Shown piece by piece: positions 33,920-41,975 of a stretch of 64,000 bases of DNA. A program made the position numbers and the translations under genes. Positions within the stretch are counted from its first letter, which is position 1. Each line of letters begins with the position of its first letter. The stretch comes from Chitinophagales bacterium (lineage in GTDB: Bacteria > Bacteroidota > Bacteroidia > Chitinophagales > UBA2359). The notes beneath the pieces were generated by a model. That model ran no database searches and was not told where the DNA came from. It was given only the letters and a program-made list of their open reading frames with translations. The stretch covers positions 372,001 through 436,000 of the forward strand of contig JAWKLZ010000002.1 in NCBI GenBank assembly GCA_041392475.1, given 5' to 3'.

Positions 33920-36637
33920 ATGATACACATCGTACAAGCGGGAGACACGCTTTACCAATTGTCTCAAAAATATAGCGTTACGATAGACAGCCTCAAAAAT
34001 ATTAACAATCTTTACTATGACGGTCTTTGGATTGGTCAAAGGCTGACCATACCCCTTAGCGCCAATAGTAGCAATTCCAATGCTTCCACAACGACCAGCC
34101 AGCTAAAGGTTTATACTGTCCAGAAAGGTGATTCACTGTATAAAATTGCGCTGAAATTTGAGGTAAGCATCGACGAACTCAAAAGAATCAACAATTTAAC
34201 CAGCAACCTCCTCAATATCGGACAACAACTGAAAGTTCCAGATGCCAATGCTGCTTCTAATACAGATTCCAACTCCAATTCAAATCAAGGAAATAATTCC
34301 GATAATACTACCAATTGGTCTCTTTACACTGTCAAATCGGGTGATTCACTATATAAAATAGCCACAGAATACAATGTAACTGTTGACTACATTATTCAAG
34401 TCAATCAACTCTACTCCAACAACTTGTATATAGGTCAGCAGTTGAAACTTCCCAGTAAAAACAACACTGGCAATACTTCAACACCTGACAATCAAGAAGT
34501 CAATACCGTCATTTACACCGTCAAGTCGGGTGATTCTCTTTACAGCATTGCAGCCAACTATAAGACCACCGTTGATGCCATCAGACTACTCAATAGACTG
34601 ACCAGCAATGCACTCAGCATTGGGCAGAAATTAAAAATCAGTACCAGCCAACAAAGTGGCAATACAAACTCAAGCACAGATTCAAATACAAATTCAAACA
34701 CAGACATCTCAGATAAAGAACCCAATGTTCCAAATACCGATGTCGAATACGAATACTATCAAGTGCAATCAGGTGATTCACTTTGGAGTATCGCCCAACT
34801 ATTTAGTGTCAGTGTTGCAGAAATAGCCGACCTCAATAACCTAACCAACAATAGTTTAACCATTGGACAACTGCTAAAGATTCGACCCAAAAACACTTCT
34901 ACTCCGGTTATTGAAGAAGAAGTTGGGCTAAACTTTCAATACAAATTTTCCATCCAAGACAGCGTTGGGGCTTGCGACCAAAATTATGCCTCCGATGTTC
35001 GAAAAGTACAAGAGCGTTTGCTACAATTGGGCTTTTTATCGCAGACAGATTTTGAAGCTGAACAATCACCTTTCAGTACAATGATGATCAGTCGTTGGCA
35101 ACTCACACAAACCATTGAAGCCATCAAAGTTTTTCAGAAAGAAGTCATGCAAACCGTCAATCAGGACGGCTGCATTCTCCCTGAACACGAAAGTTTGATG
35201 TTTTTGAATACGGCAGTTGCTCCACTTTCTGCTAGTCAATTGCAGCAAATTCAAGCGGCTTATCAAATTTTTAACTTCAAAGCTACCAATGGCAAATCTT
35301 TGATGGGCAACCTTCAAAAGGCTGTTGGAGCGACCAATTATGGTAACTTGAAGGAAGATGTCATCAATGTCCAACAGCGTTTGGTAGAATTGACCAACCT
35401 TTCTCAATGGCATGGCGAAACGCCCAAAACAACGCAAGTAGCTCCTTCTGCTCTAAACCATACGATTACTGCTCTAAAGCGTTTTCAAACAGACCGTGTG
35501 GCATATTGGCGTGGTAAAACTGCTTCTCTGGGTGCTACGGCGCAAAGTTATCAATACGGTATTGCAGCTCCCAATGATTTGACCCATCACCTACTGCAAC
35601 ATTATACCGATTACACCCTCACGTTTCCGCTTCCGAATAATCCTGCACAAAGAGAATCGGCCGAATTTCATGACTTTGTGAAAACAAGTTTTACTGCAGA
35701 CATAACAGGAATTTCTTATGTAGGAAAAGCAAAAACAGCAGATATAAGTCTGTGGGAATATCGGCAATTGGGATTGGACAATTTGCAAGCAAGGGCTTTG
35801 CAATATGTATCTCAACATGAGGGTAATTTTGATGCCATCAATAGCTATGATAAAGCCTTGTTTTCGTGGGGTTTCATTCAGTTTGCAGGTGGTACTGGAG
35901 GATTGGTGAGTATGTTGGCGATGATGAAACATCTGCAACCCAATACCTTCAAAACCTATTTTCAAGATTTCGGTATTGATGTGGAGTACAGTATTCACAC
36001 TGTCCGCAAAGACATCAGAGAGGCCAACTTGGTGATTTTTGACCGCTTTTCGGGTAAACTGTACAGGGGTATTCCTGCCCAACAGTATTTGAAAGACAAC
36101 AAGATATTGTTTGGTATTTTTATTCGGGCGGGGTATGATAAAAACGTACAATTAGCGCAGATTCGTGCTGCAAAGGACAAGTATGTCGACCCTGCTATCA
36201 ACATCAAACTAGATATTCGTGTGCCTGTGGTGCAAAAATTGGCGAGCAACAAAACAACGGTTACAAATACCTATATCAGCACTTCTGCCACCAATTACAA
36301 AACGGTTGCGGAATACCGCACGCTCAAATCACAGGGGCGTATTCGGGAATCGGTAATCGACTTTGGCGGAATGCCGATTTCCAAGATTATTCGCTCCGAA
36401 ATGGGCATTACAGTTTTGATTGATTTGACAGTGAACCAATGGATTCACAGTACCCGTGATTTGTTTATGGAGGCTATTTATAAAATTGCCATGCAAGACC
36501 ACCTTTCTACACTCAACAAAATACTGACAGTAAATGAATTGAAGGTATTGAAGGAAATGGAAACAAAGGCAGAACCGAAACTGTTTTATCGCATTCAGAA
36601 TATTCGGTTGAATAGTAGCTTGAGTTCGGCGAAGTGA
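33920..36637 (+). CDS. Five-LysM protein with peptidoglycan-binding-like and lysozyme-like regions
   Basis: The start is set at the ATG at 33920 (MIHIVQAGDTLYQLSQKY), which is exactly where LysM1 begins. A GTG start 48 nt upstream would add a hydrophobic stretch that could be a signal, but cleavage after VQA would cut into LysM1. Five LysM domains follow, separated by Asn/Ser/Thr linkers; landmarks are VQKGDSLYKIA, VKSGDSLYKIA, VKSGDSLYSIA and VQSGDSLWSIA. Next come two segments like VRKVQERLLQLGFLS and INVQQRLVELTNLS, resembling peptidoglycan-binding repeats. A region near residue 635 reads QYVSQHEGNFDAINSYDKAL followed by FSWGFIQFAGG, like a lysozyme-fold active site with a Glu. It probably binds and cuts peptidoglycan. 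Confidence 0.75.
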   Translation: MIHIVQAGDTLYQLSQKYSVTIDSLKNINNLYYDGLWIGQRLTIPLSANSSNSNASTTTSQLKVYTVQKGDSLYKIALKFEVSIDELKRINNLTSNLLNIGQQLKVPDANAASNTDSNSNSNQGNNSDNTTNWSLYTVKSGDSLYKIATEYNVTVDYIIQVNQLYSNNLYIGQQLKLPSKNNTGNTSTPDNQEVNTVIYTVKSGDSLYSIAANYKTTVDAIRLLNRLTSNALSIGQKLKISTSQQSGNTNSSTDSNTNSNTDISDKEPNVPNTDVEYEYYQVQSGDSLWSIAQLFSVSVAEIADLNNLTNNSLTIGQLLKIRPKNTSTPVIEEEVGLNFQYKFSIQDSVGACDQNYASDVRKVQERLLQLGFLSQTDFEAEQSPFSTMMISRWQLTQTIEAIKVFQKEVMQTVNQDGCILPEHESLMFLNTAVAPLSASQLQQIQAAYQIFNFKATNGKSLMGNLQKAVGATNYGNLKEDVINVQQRLVELTNLSQWHGETPKTTQVAPSALNHTITALKRFQTDRVAYWRGKTASLGATAQSYQYGIAAPNDLTHHLLQHYTDYTLTFPLPNNPAQRESAEFHDFVKTSFTADITGISYVGKAKTADISLWEYRQLGLDNLQARALQYVSQHEGNFDAINSYDKALFSWGFIQFAGGTGGLVSMLAMMKHLQPNTFKTYFQDFGIDVEYSIHTVRKDIREANLVIFDRFSGKLYRGIPAQQYLKDNKILFGIFIRAGYDKNVQLAQIRAAKDKYVDPAINIKLDIRVPVVQKLASNKTTVTNTYISTSATNYKTVAEYRTLKSQGRIRESVIDFGGMPISKIIRSEMGITVLIDLTVNQWIHSTRDLFMEAIYKIAMQDHLSTLNKILTVNELKVLKEMETKAEPKLFYRIQNIRLNSSLSSAK

Positions 36638-36686
36638 TTTTTATAAAGGATTCCAGTTTTTCACTTTTTATTTTAATTGTTTCTTT

Positions 36687-37166
36687 ATGGAAATCGAACG
36701 CAAATTTTTAGTCCAAAACCTTCCTATTGATTGCCTTCAATCTGCTCCAATTCCTATTGAACAAGGATATCTTTCGATTGAAGAAAACGGCAATGCGGTG
36801 AGATTGAGGCGAATGGGCAAGCAGTTTTTTTTGACCGTCAAATCGAGTGGTACGCTTGTAAGAGAAGAACGAGAAACGCAAATTTCTGAAGTACAATTTG
36901 AAGATCTTTGGGAAAGTACGAGAAGGAGAAGGGTAGTGAAAAAACGGTACGTTGTTCCTTTCCAGAATTTGCAGATTGAAGTGGATGTATTTGAAGGAAA
37001 ACTGCAAGGTTTGATTTTGGCAGAGGTTGAATTTGAGTCAGTTGAAACTGCAATGGCTTTTCAGAAATTGGAATGGATGGACATTGAAGTGACCGAAAAT
37101 CCAAACTTCAACAATCGGCAATTGCAGAATTTTGATAGTTTGGAAGAGGTTTTGTGTTGGCTGTAG
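36687..37166 (+). CDS. CYTH domain protein (triphosphate tunnel metalloenzyme)
   Basis: The 159-residue protein starts with the CYTH signature MEIERKFLV, followed by the pattern of alternating charged beta strands: EQGYLSIEENGNAVRLRRMG, FFLTVKSSG, KKRYVVPF and EVDVFEGKLQGLILAEVEF. These Glu/Lys/Arg pairs line the triphosphate tunnel. Members hydrolyse inorganic triphosphate or related compounds, using Mg or Mn. Length is typical for the bacterial family. It follows the LysM gene after 50 bp on the same strand. Confidence 0.93.
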   Translation: MEIERKFLVQNLPIDCLQSAPIPIEQGYLSIEENGNAVRLRRMGKQFFLTVKSSGTLVREERETQISEVQFEDLWESTRRRRVVKKRYVVPFQNLQIEVDVFEGKLQGLILAEVEFESVETAMAFQKLEWMDIEVTENPNFNNRQLQNFDSLEEVLCWL

Positions 37167-37220
37167 AAAAATGATGCTTTACCATCGCCTTAATACAATC
37201 ACTTACAATTCTCCGTACTT

Positions 37221-37406
37221 CTACAACTCCTTGTCTTTTAAGACTTCCCACCAACTATTTGCGTCTCGGATTGGACTTATTTCTTCAATAAAAGGTAACC
37301 ACTTGATAACTCTTGACAAATCAATAACATTTTCTCTAACCAAACCTCATCTATGCCCAATGCTATTCGCAGAAACGGCAGCGATTCCTTCGATTTGAAG
37401 ACTTTT
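37221..37406 (-). pseudogene. Gene remnant with an in-frame stop, unknown family
   Basis: The minus strand reads continuously in one frame except for one TGA: KSLQIEGIAAVSANSIGHR, stop, then GLVRENVIDLSRVIKWLPFI, then EEISPIRDANSWWEVLKDKE and L, ending in TAG. The composition (Trp pair, charged residues) looks protein-like on both sides of the stop. There is no start codon; the upstream side is bounded by TAA. It lies directly after the CYTH gene on the opposite strand. I do not recognise the family. Confidence 0.45.
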
Positions 37407-37733
37407 AAAATTTTTTATATATTACAATCATTCATTCAATATTTTATATCAAATCTTGTATTTAATTTCAATCCTATTTGTCCAACATTAGCACGATATT
37501 CAAATACCCTAACAACTATTTGATGTCAAATTAACCACAAATCTTTATGCCGCCATACTTCAATTAGGAACACTTTTTGCATATAGTACCATGACAAATA
37601 TTACAACTGTTATTATTAGACCATCTACCTCATTTCCATTTATTCCACAAAATACCCCACCATATTCACATTAAAATCAATTTATCTGCACATTCCTTTT
37701 GACTAATTCCAAACACCAAAAGCCAATATAGTT
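37407..37733. other. Gene-free AT-rich stretch
   Basis: I see no gene, RNA or convincing hairpin here. It contains the upstream region of the glucosaminidase gene, but no well-spaced TTTG / TAnnTTTG pair was found. Confidence 0.5.
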
Positions 37734-39446
37734 ATGCAAGCCTTGTTTTTCAACACTTTCGTGTTATGGTGTCTATTGAGCACTCAAGAGTTATTTGCCC
37801 ACAATTTGATATGGATAGATCCTATTTCTAATGAAGCTGCTCAACAATATGTCCTTGATTACAAAGACATTGCGGTAAGAGATATGCACAGAACAGGTAT
37901 CCCTGCAAGTATCAAACTCGCACAAGCCATGTTTGAATCCAATTTCGGACGGAGTGATTTAGCGATTCGTGGCAACAACCATTTCGGTATCAAATGTTAT
38001 AAGGTTTGGAAAGGTGAAAAACTATACTACGATGATGACAAACCCAATGAATGTTTTCGGCAATATACATGGGTTGACGATTCCTACAAAGACCATTCAC
38101 GTATCATCACCAGCAAAAAACGTTATGAATTTCTTTTTGAATTGGCCTCCATAGATTACGAGGGGTGGGCAAATGGTTTGCAGAAAGCAGGATATGCCAG
38201 TGATCCACAATACGCCCAAAAGTTGATTTGGATGATTGAAAAACACGACCTTCATCAATACGATTTTGAAGAAGATCCTTTCTCTGATGACACCTCCATT
38301 ATTGCAGCGAATACAGATGAAATACTTGACGAGGAAGAAGATATAACCACTACACGACAGCCAGATTTACCTTTGGCTTACACCAAAAAATTCGGCGACA
38401 TTCAAAAAACCGTTCCTCAAAAATTGCAGATTTATCAAACAAATTACCACCAATTGTTCTCCCCTTCTGCTCCTGCAATGCCTAAAGCACACTTATTAAA
38501 TTCATCATTCCCGCTTATAAGTATCCCTTCAATGGTTAGAGTCGATGATATACAGGAACAAGAAAACATAGAAGAACAAACATATATTATTTCTTCAACT
38601 GATAAACGGATACCCATCAATCTAACCACATTGCCATATCAGTCTTACAATGAAAAGGTTATAGTGTATAAGGAAAAAACATTCTCCTCTCTTTCTTTCA
38701 AAAAAAGAACATTACCGAGCATTACGCCACATATCGAAAAAGAAATTTTGAGCGCTCCTCCACAATTGCAGACTTCAACTTCAATAGTAAATATCACAAC
38801 AACTTCAATTTCAAATAAAAAGCCAAGCATTTCAACCAAAAAACGCTTGCTTCCTACTTATCATTTCACCTTGAAAATGGAAGAAGAAACCGTATTAGAG
38901 CCAATAGTTGCTCCCTTTTCTGCCAAAGCTGTTGAAGTCACCCTTGCCAATCCTTCTGCAACAAAAGAATCGGATGCCGTGCTAATTTCACCAATAGAGG
39001 TGGTTTACTTGAATAAATTGAAGATGGTGCAATACGAAAAAACAGTGAGTTTGAAGGAAATCGCCCAATCTTACCAAATCACCCTAGTTGATTTGATGGC
39101 TTACAACGATGTGACCGATAGTACTCTAGTATTTTCCAGTCAAATTCCCATCTTTTTGGAAGCTAAAAAAAGTAAATCTGCTAACAACAGCGAAAAAGAA
39201 CACATTGTGGAAGAAGGTGAAACAATGTGGGAAATAGCACAACAATATGGTATTCAATTGGAAGAATTATTGGCTCGCAACTATTTGAAGCAAAATGAGG
39301 AGCCTCTAACTGGTGAAATCCTATTGTTGCGTTCACAAGCTCCTTATCCTCCAAAAATCAAACGTGAAAAACCAAAAGCAAATGTAAGTGAAGAATTAAT
39401 GGAGGCAACTTTGAAGGAGATTAAAAAAAATCAAATTCTTAATTAA
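37734..39446 (+). CDS. Exported glucosaminidase (GH73) with C-terminal LysM domains
   Basis: The 570-residue protein has a signal peptide (LFFNTFVLWCLLSTQELFAH). Residues about 40-180 are a GH73 glucosaminidase domain: SIKLAQAMFESNFGRSDLA with the catalytic Glu in FESNFG, then NNHFGIKCYKVW, YTWVDDSYKDHS and LQKAGYASDP. A long, low-complexity Ser/Thr/Pro-rich linker (about 190-430) follows. Two LysM modules occupy the C-terminus: the first around residue 442 is degenerate (YEKTVSLKEIAQSYQITLVD) and the second around 487 is clear (HIVEEGETMWEIAQQYGIQL). It should hydrolyse the beta-1,4 bond of peptidoglycan between N-acetylglucosamine and N-acetylmuramic acid in the periplasm. The gene is alone. 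Confidence 0.9.
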   Translation: MQALFFNTFVLWCLLSTQELFAHNLIWIDPISNEAAQQYVLDYKDIAVRDMHRTGIPASIKLAQAMFESNFGRSDLAIRGNNHFGIKCYKVWKGEKLYYDDDKPNECFRQYTWVDDSYKDHSRIITSKKRYEFLFELASIDYEGWANGLQKAGYASDPQYAQKLIWMIEKHDLHQYDFEEDPFSDDTSIIAANTDEILDEEEDITTTRQPDLPLAYTKKFGDIQKTVPQKLQIYQTNYHQLFSPSAPAMPKAHLLNSSFPLISIPSMVRVDDIQEQENIEEQTYIISSTDKRIPINLTTLPYQSYNEKVIVYKEKTFSSLSFKKRTLPSITPHIEKEILSAPPQLQTSTSIVNITTTSISNKKPSISTKKRLLPTYHFTLKMEEETVLEPIVAPFSAKAVEVTLANPSATKESDAVLISPIEVVYLNKLKMVQYEKTVSLKEIAQSYQITLVDLMAYNDVTDSTLVFSSQIPIFLEAKKSKSANNSEKEHIVEEGETMWEIAQQYGIQLEELLARNYLKQNEEPLTGEILLLRSQAPYPPKIKREKPKANVSEELMEATLKEIKKNQILN

Positions 39447-39493
39447 CAGTCAACTGAAAGAATACAAAAAAATTTCTGCATAGATATGCTGCC

Positions 39494-40540
39494 TTATAAC
39501 GCTTCAATCCACTGACGAATCAAATCAACACCCTCTTTGTGAACAAGTTGTCGACTGATTTCGGGCATTCGAATCCCCGCATCTTCCGATTCCATCCGAA
39601 AAATCATAATGGACTCATCTGGCTTTCCTCCAACGATGGTAAATTGTCGATCTCCCGAACCTCGCCCTGCTGCAACAGGTGACTTGTTGATACCCAAAGC
39701 AGTAGCATCTTGTTCGTAGTAGCTCAAATATAAACCCGAAGTACGGGCAGGGCCTTGCTCACTGTGGCAATGAGCGCAATTGATGTCTAAATAGGCCCTT
39801 GCTCGGCTATTCAAATCACCACTTTGTGCATTGTCCCAAATAGGTGTTTTGGGGACATCTGCCAAGTTTTCGGGTAAACCTTGCAAGATTCCCAAACTTT
39901 GCCAATGCAACAATTGGTTTTCCATTCTCTCCGAATAGGCAAAATCGCCATTCAATTGACTAATTGAAGGTCCGATGGGAGTCATTTTCTGGGCTTTGTT
40001 GTGACAACCTTTACACTGATTCAAATTGGGAATCAAATAGTTGAGTTTTTGTTTTTTGCCTTTTTCATTTTTCCACGCCACCTCTCGCTCTGCTCCCGCT
40101 ACTTCTAAGTCTGCCTCCGTTTGTTCCTCATTCCAAACATAGACCAAAGCTTCCCATCCCGACACCTCGTGTATCAACAAGCGGGTTTCCAACAATTTTC
40201 TACCTTTTTCAGGTTCTCGCACATCATTGAAGTAAAAAAAGGTTTTTATCAAAGTAGTGCCAACTGGAAAATCCAAAACAGTTGAATCGTTGAAGCCCAC
40301 AGTTTGGTTTTCAGGCATTTTCACAAAACGCATTTTCTCCGCATAGTCCGAAAAAAGCGGTGTATTCAAGTCATAAGGTAACACGCCTTCAGCAGGTATC
40401 ATTTCTTCCATCTTTCCTTCAAAAAAAGCGTACTCCGATAATTTGGTTTTCGTAGTTGTTTGCTGCAAATCCCTTTTGGCTGCAAAGGCGATGCTGAGAA
40501 TTAGCAAGCATGTGCTACTTATAAGAATTGTTTTTTTCAT
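39494..40540 (-). CDS. SO2930-family diheme c-type cytochrome
   Basis: The 348-residue protein starts with a signal peptide (ISSTCLLILSIAFAAK). Two CXXCH motifs are present, CKGCH near residue 180 and CAHCH near residue 258. The N-terminal region LSEYAFFEGKMEEMIPAEGV and the phrase LFSDYAEKMRFVKMP match the SO_2930 family, which pairs with a parallel beta-helix protein. That partner is the gene immediately upstream, 13 bp away. The family is periplasmic and its redox partner is unknown. Confidence 0.88.
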   Translation of the reverse strand: MKKTILISSTCLLILSIAFAAKRDLQQTTTKTKLSEYAFFEGKMEEMIPAEGVLPYDLNTPLFSDYAEKMRFVKMPENQTVGFNDSTVLDFPVGTTLIKTFFYFNDVREPEKGRKLLETRLLIHEVSGWEALVYVWNEEQTEADLEVAGAEREVAWKNEKGKKQKLNYLIPNLNQCKGCHNKAQKMTPIGPSISQLNGDFAYSERMENQLLHWQSLGILQGLPENLADVPKTPIWDNAQSGDLNSRARAYLDINCAHCHSEQGPARTSGLYLSYYEQDATALGINKSPVAAGRGSGDRQFTIVGGKPDESIMIFRMESEDAGIRMPEISRQLVHKEGVDLIRQWIEAL

Positions 40541-40553
40541 ACGAAGCCTGACT

Positions 40554-41759
40554 TTAAAACTCTGCTTTTTTTAGAGCAACTCGCTCACAATCATGCGGTA
40601 AAATATCTCGGCTTTTGTTCTTAAAACCATTTTCTGCATCAATGTTGATAAATTCCGCATTTTTATTGTTGCGAATACAAATTTGGTATTTGGTTTCAAT
40701 ATTTCCATTTTCGTCTTGTGTATTCGGATCAACAATTCCATCATATACAATGTCTGGCACATCTTTACCAAACCTGAGTTTGAGCCAAAACAATTTCCCC
40801 AGTCGCCCTTTCTTAGTAGCCTTCATTGGTTTTCGCTCAAATTCGTTGCTGTGTATATAAATACCTGTGGGATAAGGGTAGTACTCTTTATCGTTGATAG
40901 GATTTTCGGTCATAAAATAACTCACAATAGAAATACCCAAAGTTTTGTTATTTTCGATTTTGTTGTCAAAAATTTCGACATTGTTGGTTGCCAAAATCAT
41001 CACACCTGTTCCATCTGGTACAGAAGCTACAATATTTCCTTTGGGCGCAAAATTGGGCAAATTGTTTTCTCTTATTATATTGTTGAAAACCCGCACATTT
41101 CCTCCCTTTTTTTGCTGCAAATCGGGCAAATCGAATACCAATATTCCTCCTGTATTGTTGTAAGATTCGTTGTTGTAAACATCTGCCATTGTAGAATTTT
41201 CTATTTCAATGCCGGCTACATTGTGGTAAGCTTTGCTGTTTCGGACAATAATGTGATTGGATTGTCCTACATAAATTCCAGCATCAGACGCTCCAACTGC
41301 TACACATCCATCTATCAATACCTTGTTGCAGCTAACGGGATAGAGTCCATAAGCTCCATTGTTCTTATTGGGTTTTCCTGTCCATTCTGCTTTCACCCTC
41401 AAAAAATGAATGCGCTCCACATTCATGGTTTTGATACCATCTCCTTTGGTGTCCTGAACTGTGAGATTTTGGATGGTGATGTTTTGGCAATTGTTGATGG
41501 TGATTCCCTCCGCACCATCTTGTTGTCCTTTGAAGTTTAGAACGGTTTTTTCCATTCCTTCACCTTGAATTGTGATGTCTTTTTTACCTTCAAGTGATAA
41601 GCTGCGTGTAAAGTGAAAAGTTCCTGCTTTGAGGGTAATGATTTCGCCGTCTTTCGCCAAAATGAATTGTGTTTGCAGTTCTTTTTGGTAGTCGGATTGG
41701 GCTTGAACTGAGAAGATATAAACGCAACTTAGTAAGGTGAAAATAAGTATCTTTTTCAT
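40554..41759 (-). CDS. Exported parallel beta-helix protein paired with the diheme cytochrome
   Basis: The 401-residue protein has a signal peptide (ILIFTLLSCVYIFSVQAQ). Most of the mature part consists of right-handed beta-helix rungs of the NosD/PbH1 type: LEGKKDITIQGEGMEKTVLN, ITINNCQNITIQNLTVQDT, SDAGIYVGQSNHIIVRNSKA and VAGIEIENSTMADVYNNES. Unlike many members it has no extra catalytic domain that I can see. Its tight pairing (13 bp) with the SO2930-family cytochrome matches a known two-gene arrangement. Both are likely periplasmic or surface-exposed; the ligand is unknown. Confidence 0.87.
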   Translation of the reverse strand: MKKILIFTLLSCVYIFSVQAQSDYQKELQTQFILAKDGEIITLKAGTFHFTRSLSLEGKKDITIQGEGMEKTVLNFKGQQDGAEGITINNCQNITIQNLTVQDTKGDGIKTMNVERIHFLRVKAEWTGKPNKNNGAYGLYPVSCNKVLIDGCVAVGASDAGIYVGQSNHIIVRNSKAYHNVAGIEIENSTMADVYNNESYNNTGGILVFDLPDLQQKKGGNVRVFNNIIRENNLPNFAPKGNIVASVPDGTGVMILATNNVEIFDNKIENNKTLGISIVSYFMTENPINDKEYYPYPTGIYIHSNEFERKPMKATKKGRLGKLFWLKLRFGKDVPDIVYDGIVDPNTQDENGNIETKYQICIRNNKNAEFINIDAENGFKNKSRDILPHDCERVALKKAEF

Positions 41760-41890
41760 GATATTTGATATTTAAGGATTTTCAATAAAATAACTTCCCG
41801 ATTTGCTTATTTTCCTCCTACTCACCCCTGATCCAGGAGAACAGGAACTTATTTTATTTGGAGTTACTAAATTTACATCACTTTCAAATT

Positions 41891-41929
41891 ATCAAAAAAA
41901 AGCCCCTCCTTGTTAGAGGAGAGGCTTTC
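41891..41929 (-). terminator. Intrinsic terminator of the OmpA-family gene
   Basis: On the minus strand AAAGCCTCTCCTCT and AGGAGGGGCTTT form a strong GC-rich stem followed by a run of eight T. It lies about 48 bp after the gene's stop codon. Confidence 0.88.
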
Positions 41930-41975
41930 ACTTTTCAATAGATTGGTGTTATCTGTTTTTTTGATTGAACCAAGC

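Noticed and set aside
40683..41540. A 285-codon open frame on the plus strand opposite the beta-helix gene.
   Set aside because: Its composition (Ile, Phe, Cys, Ser-rich) has no signal or motif, and the minus-strand gene has strong family features.
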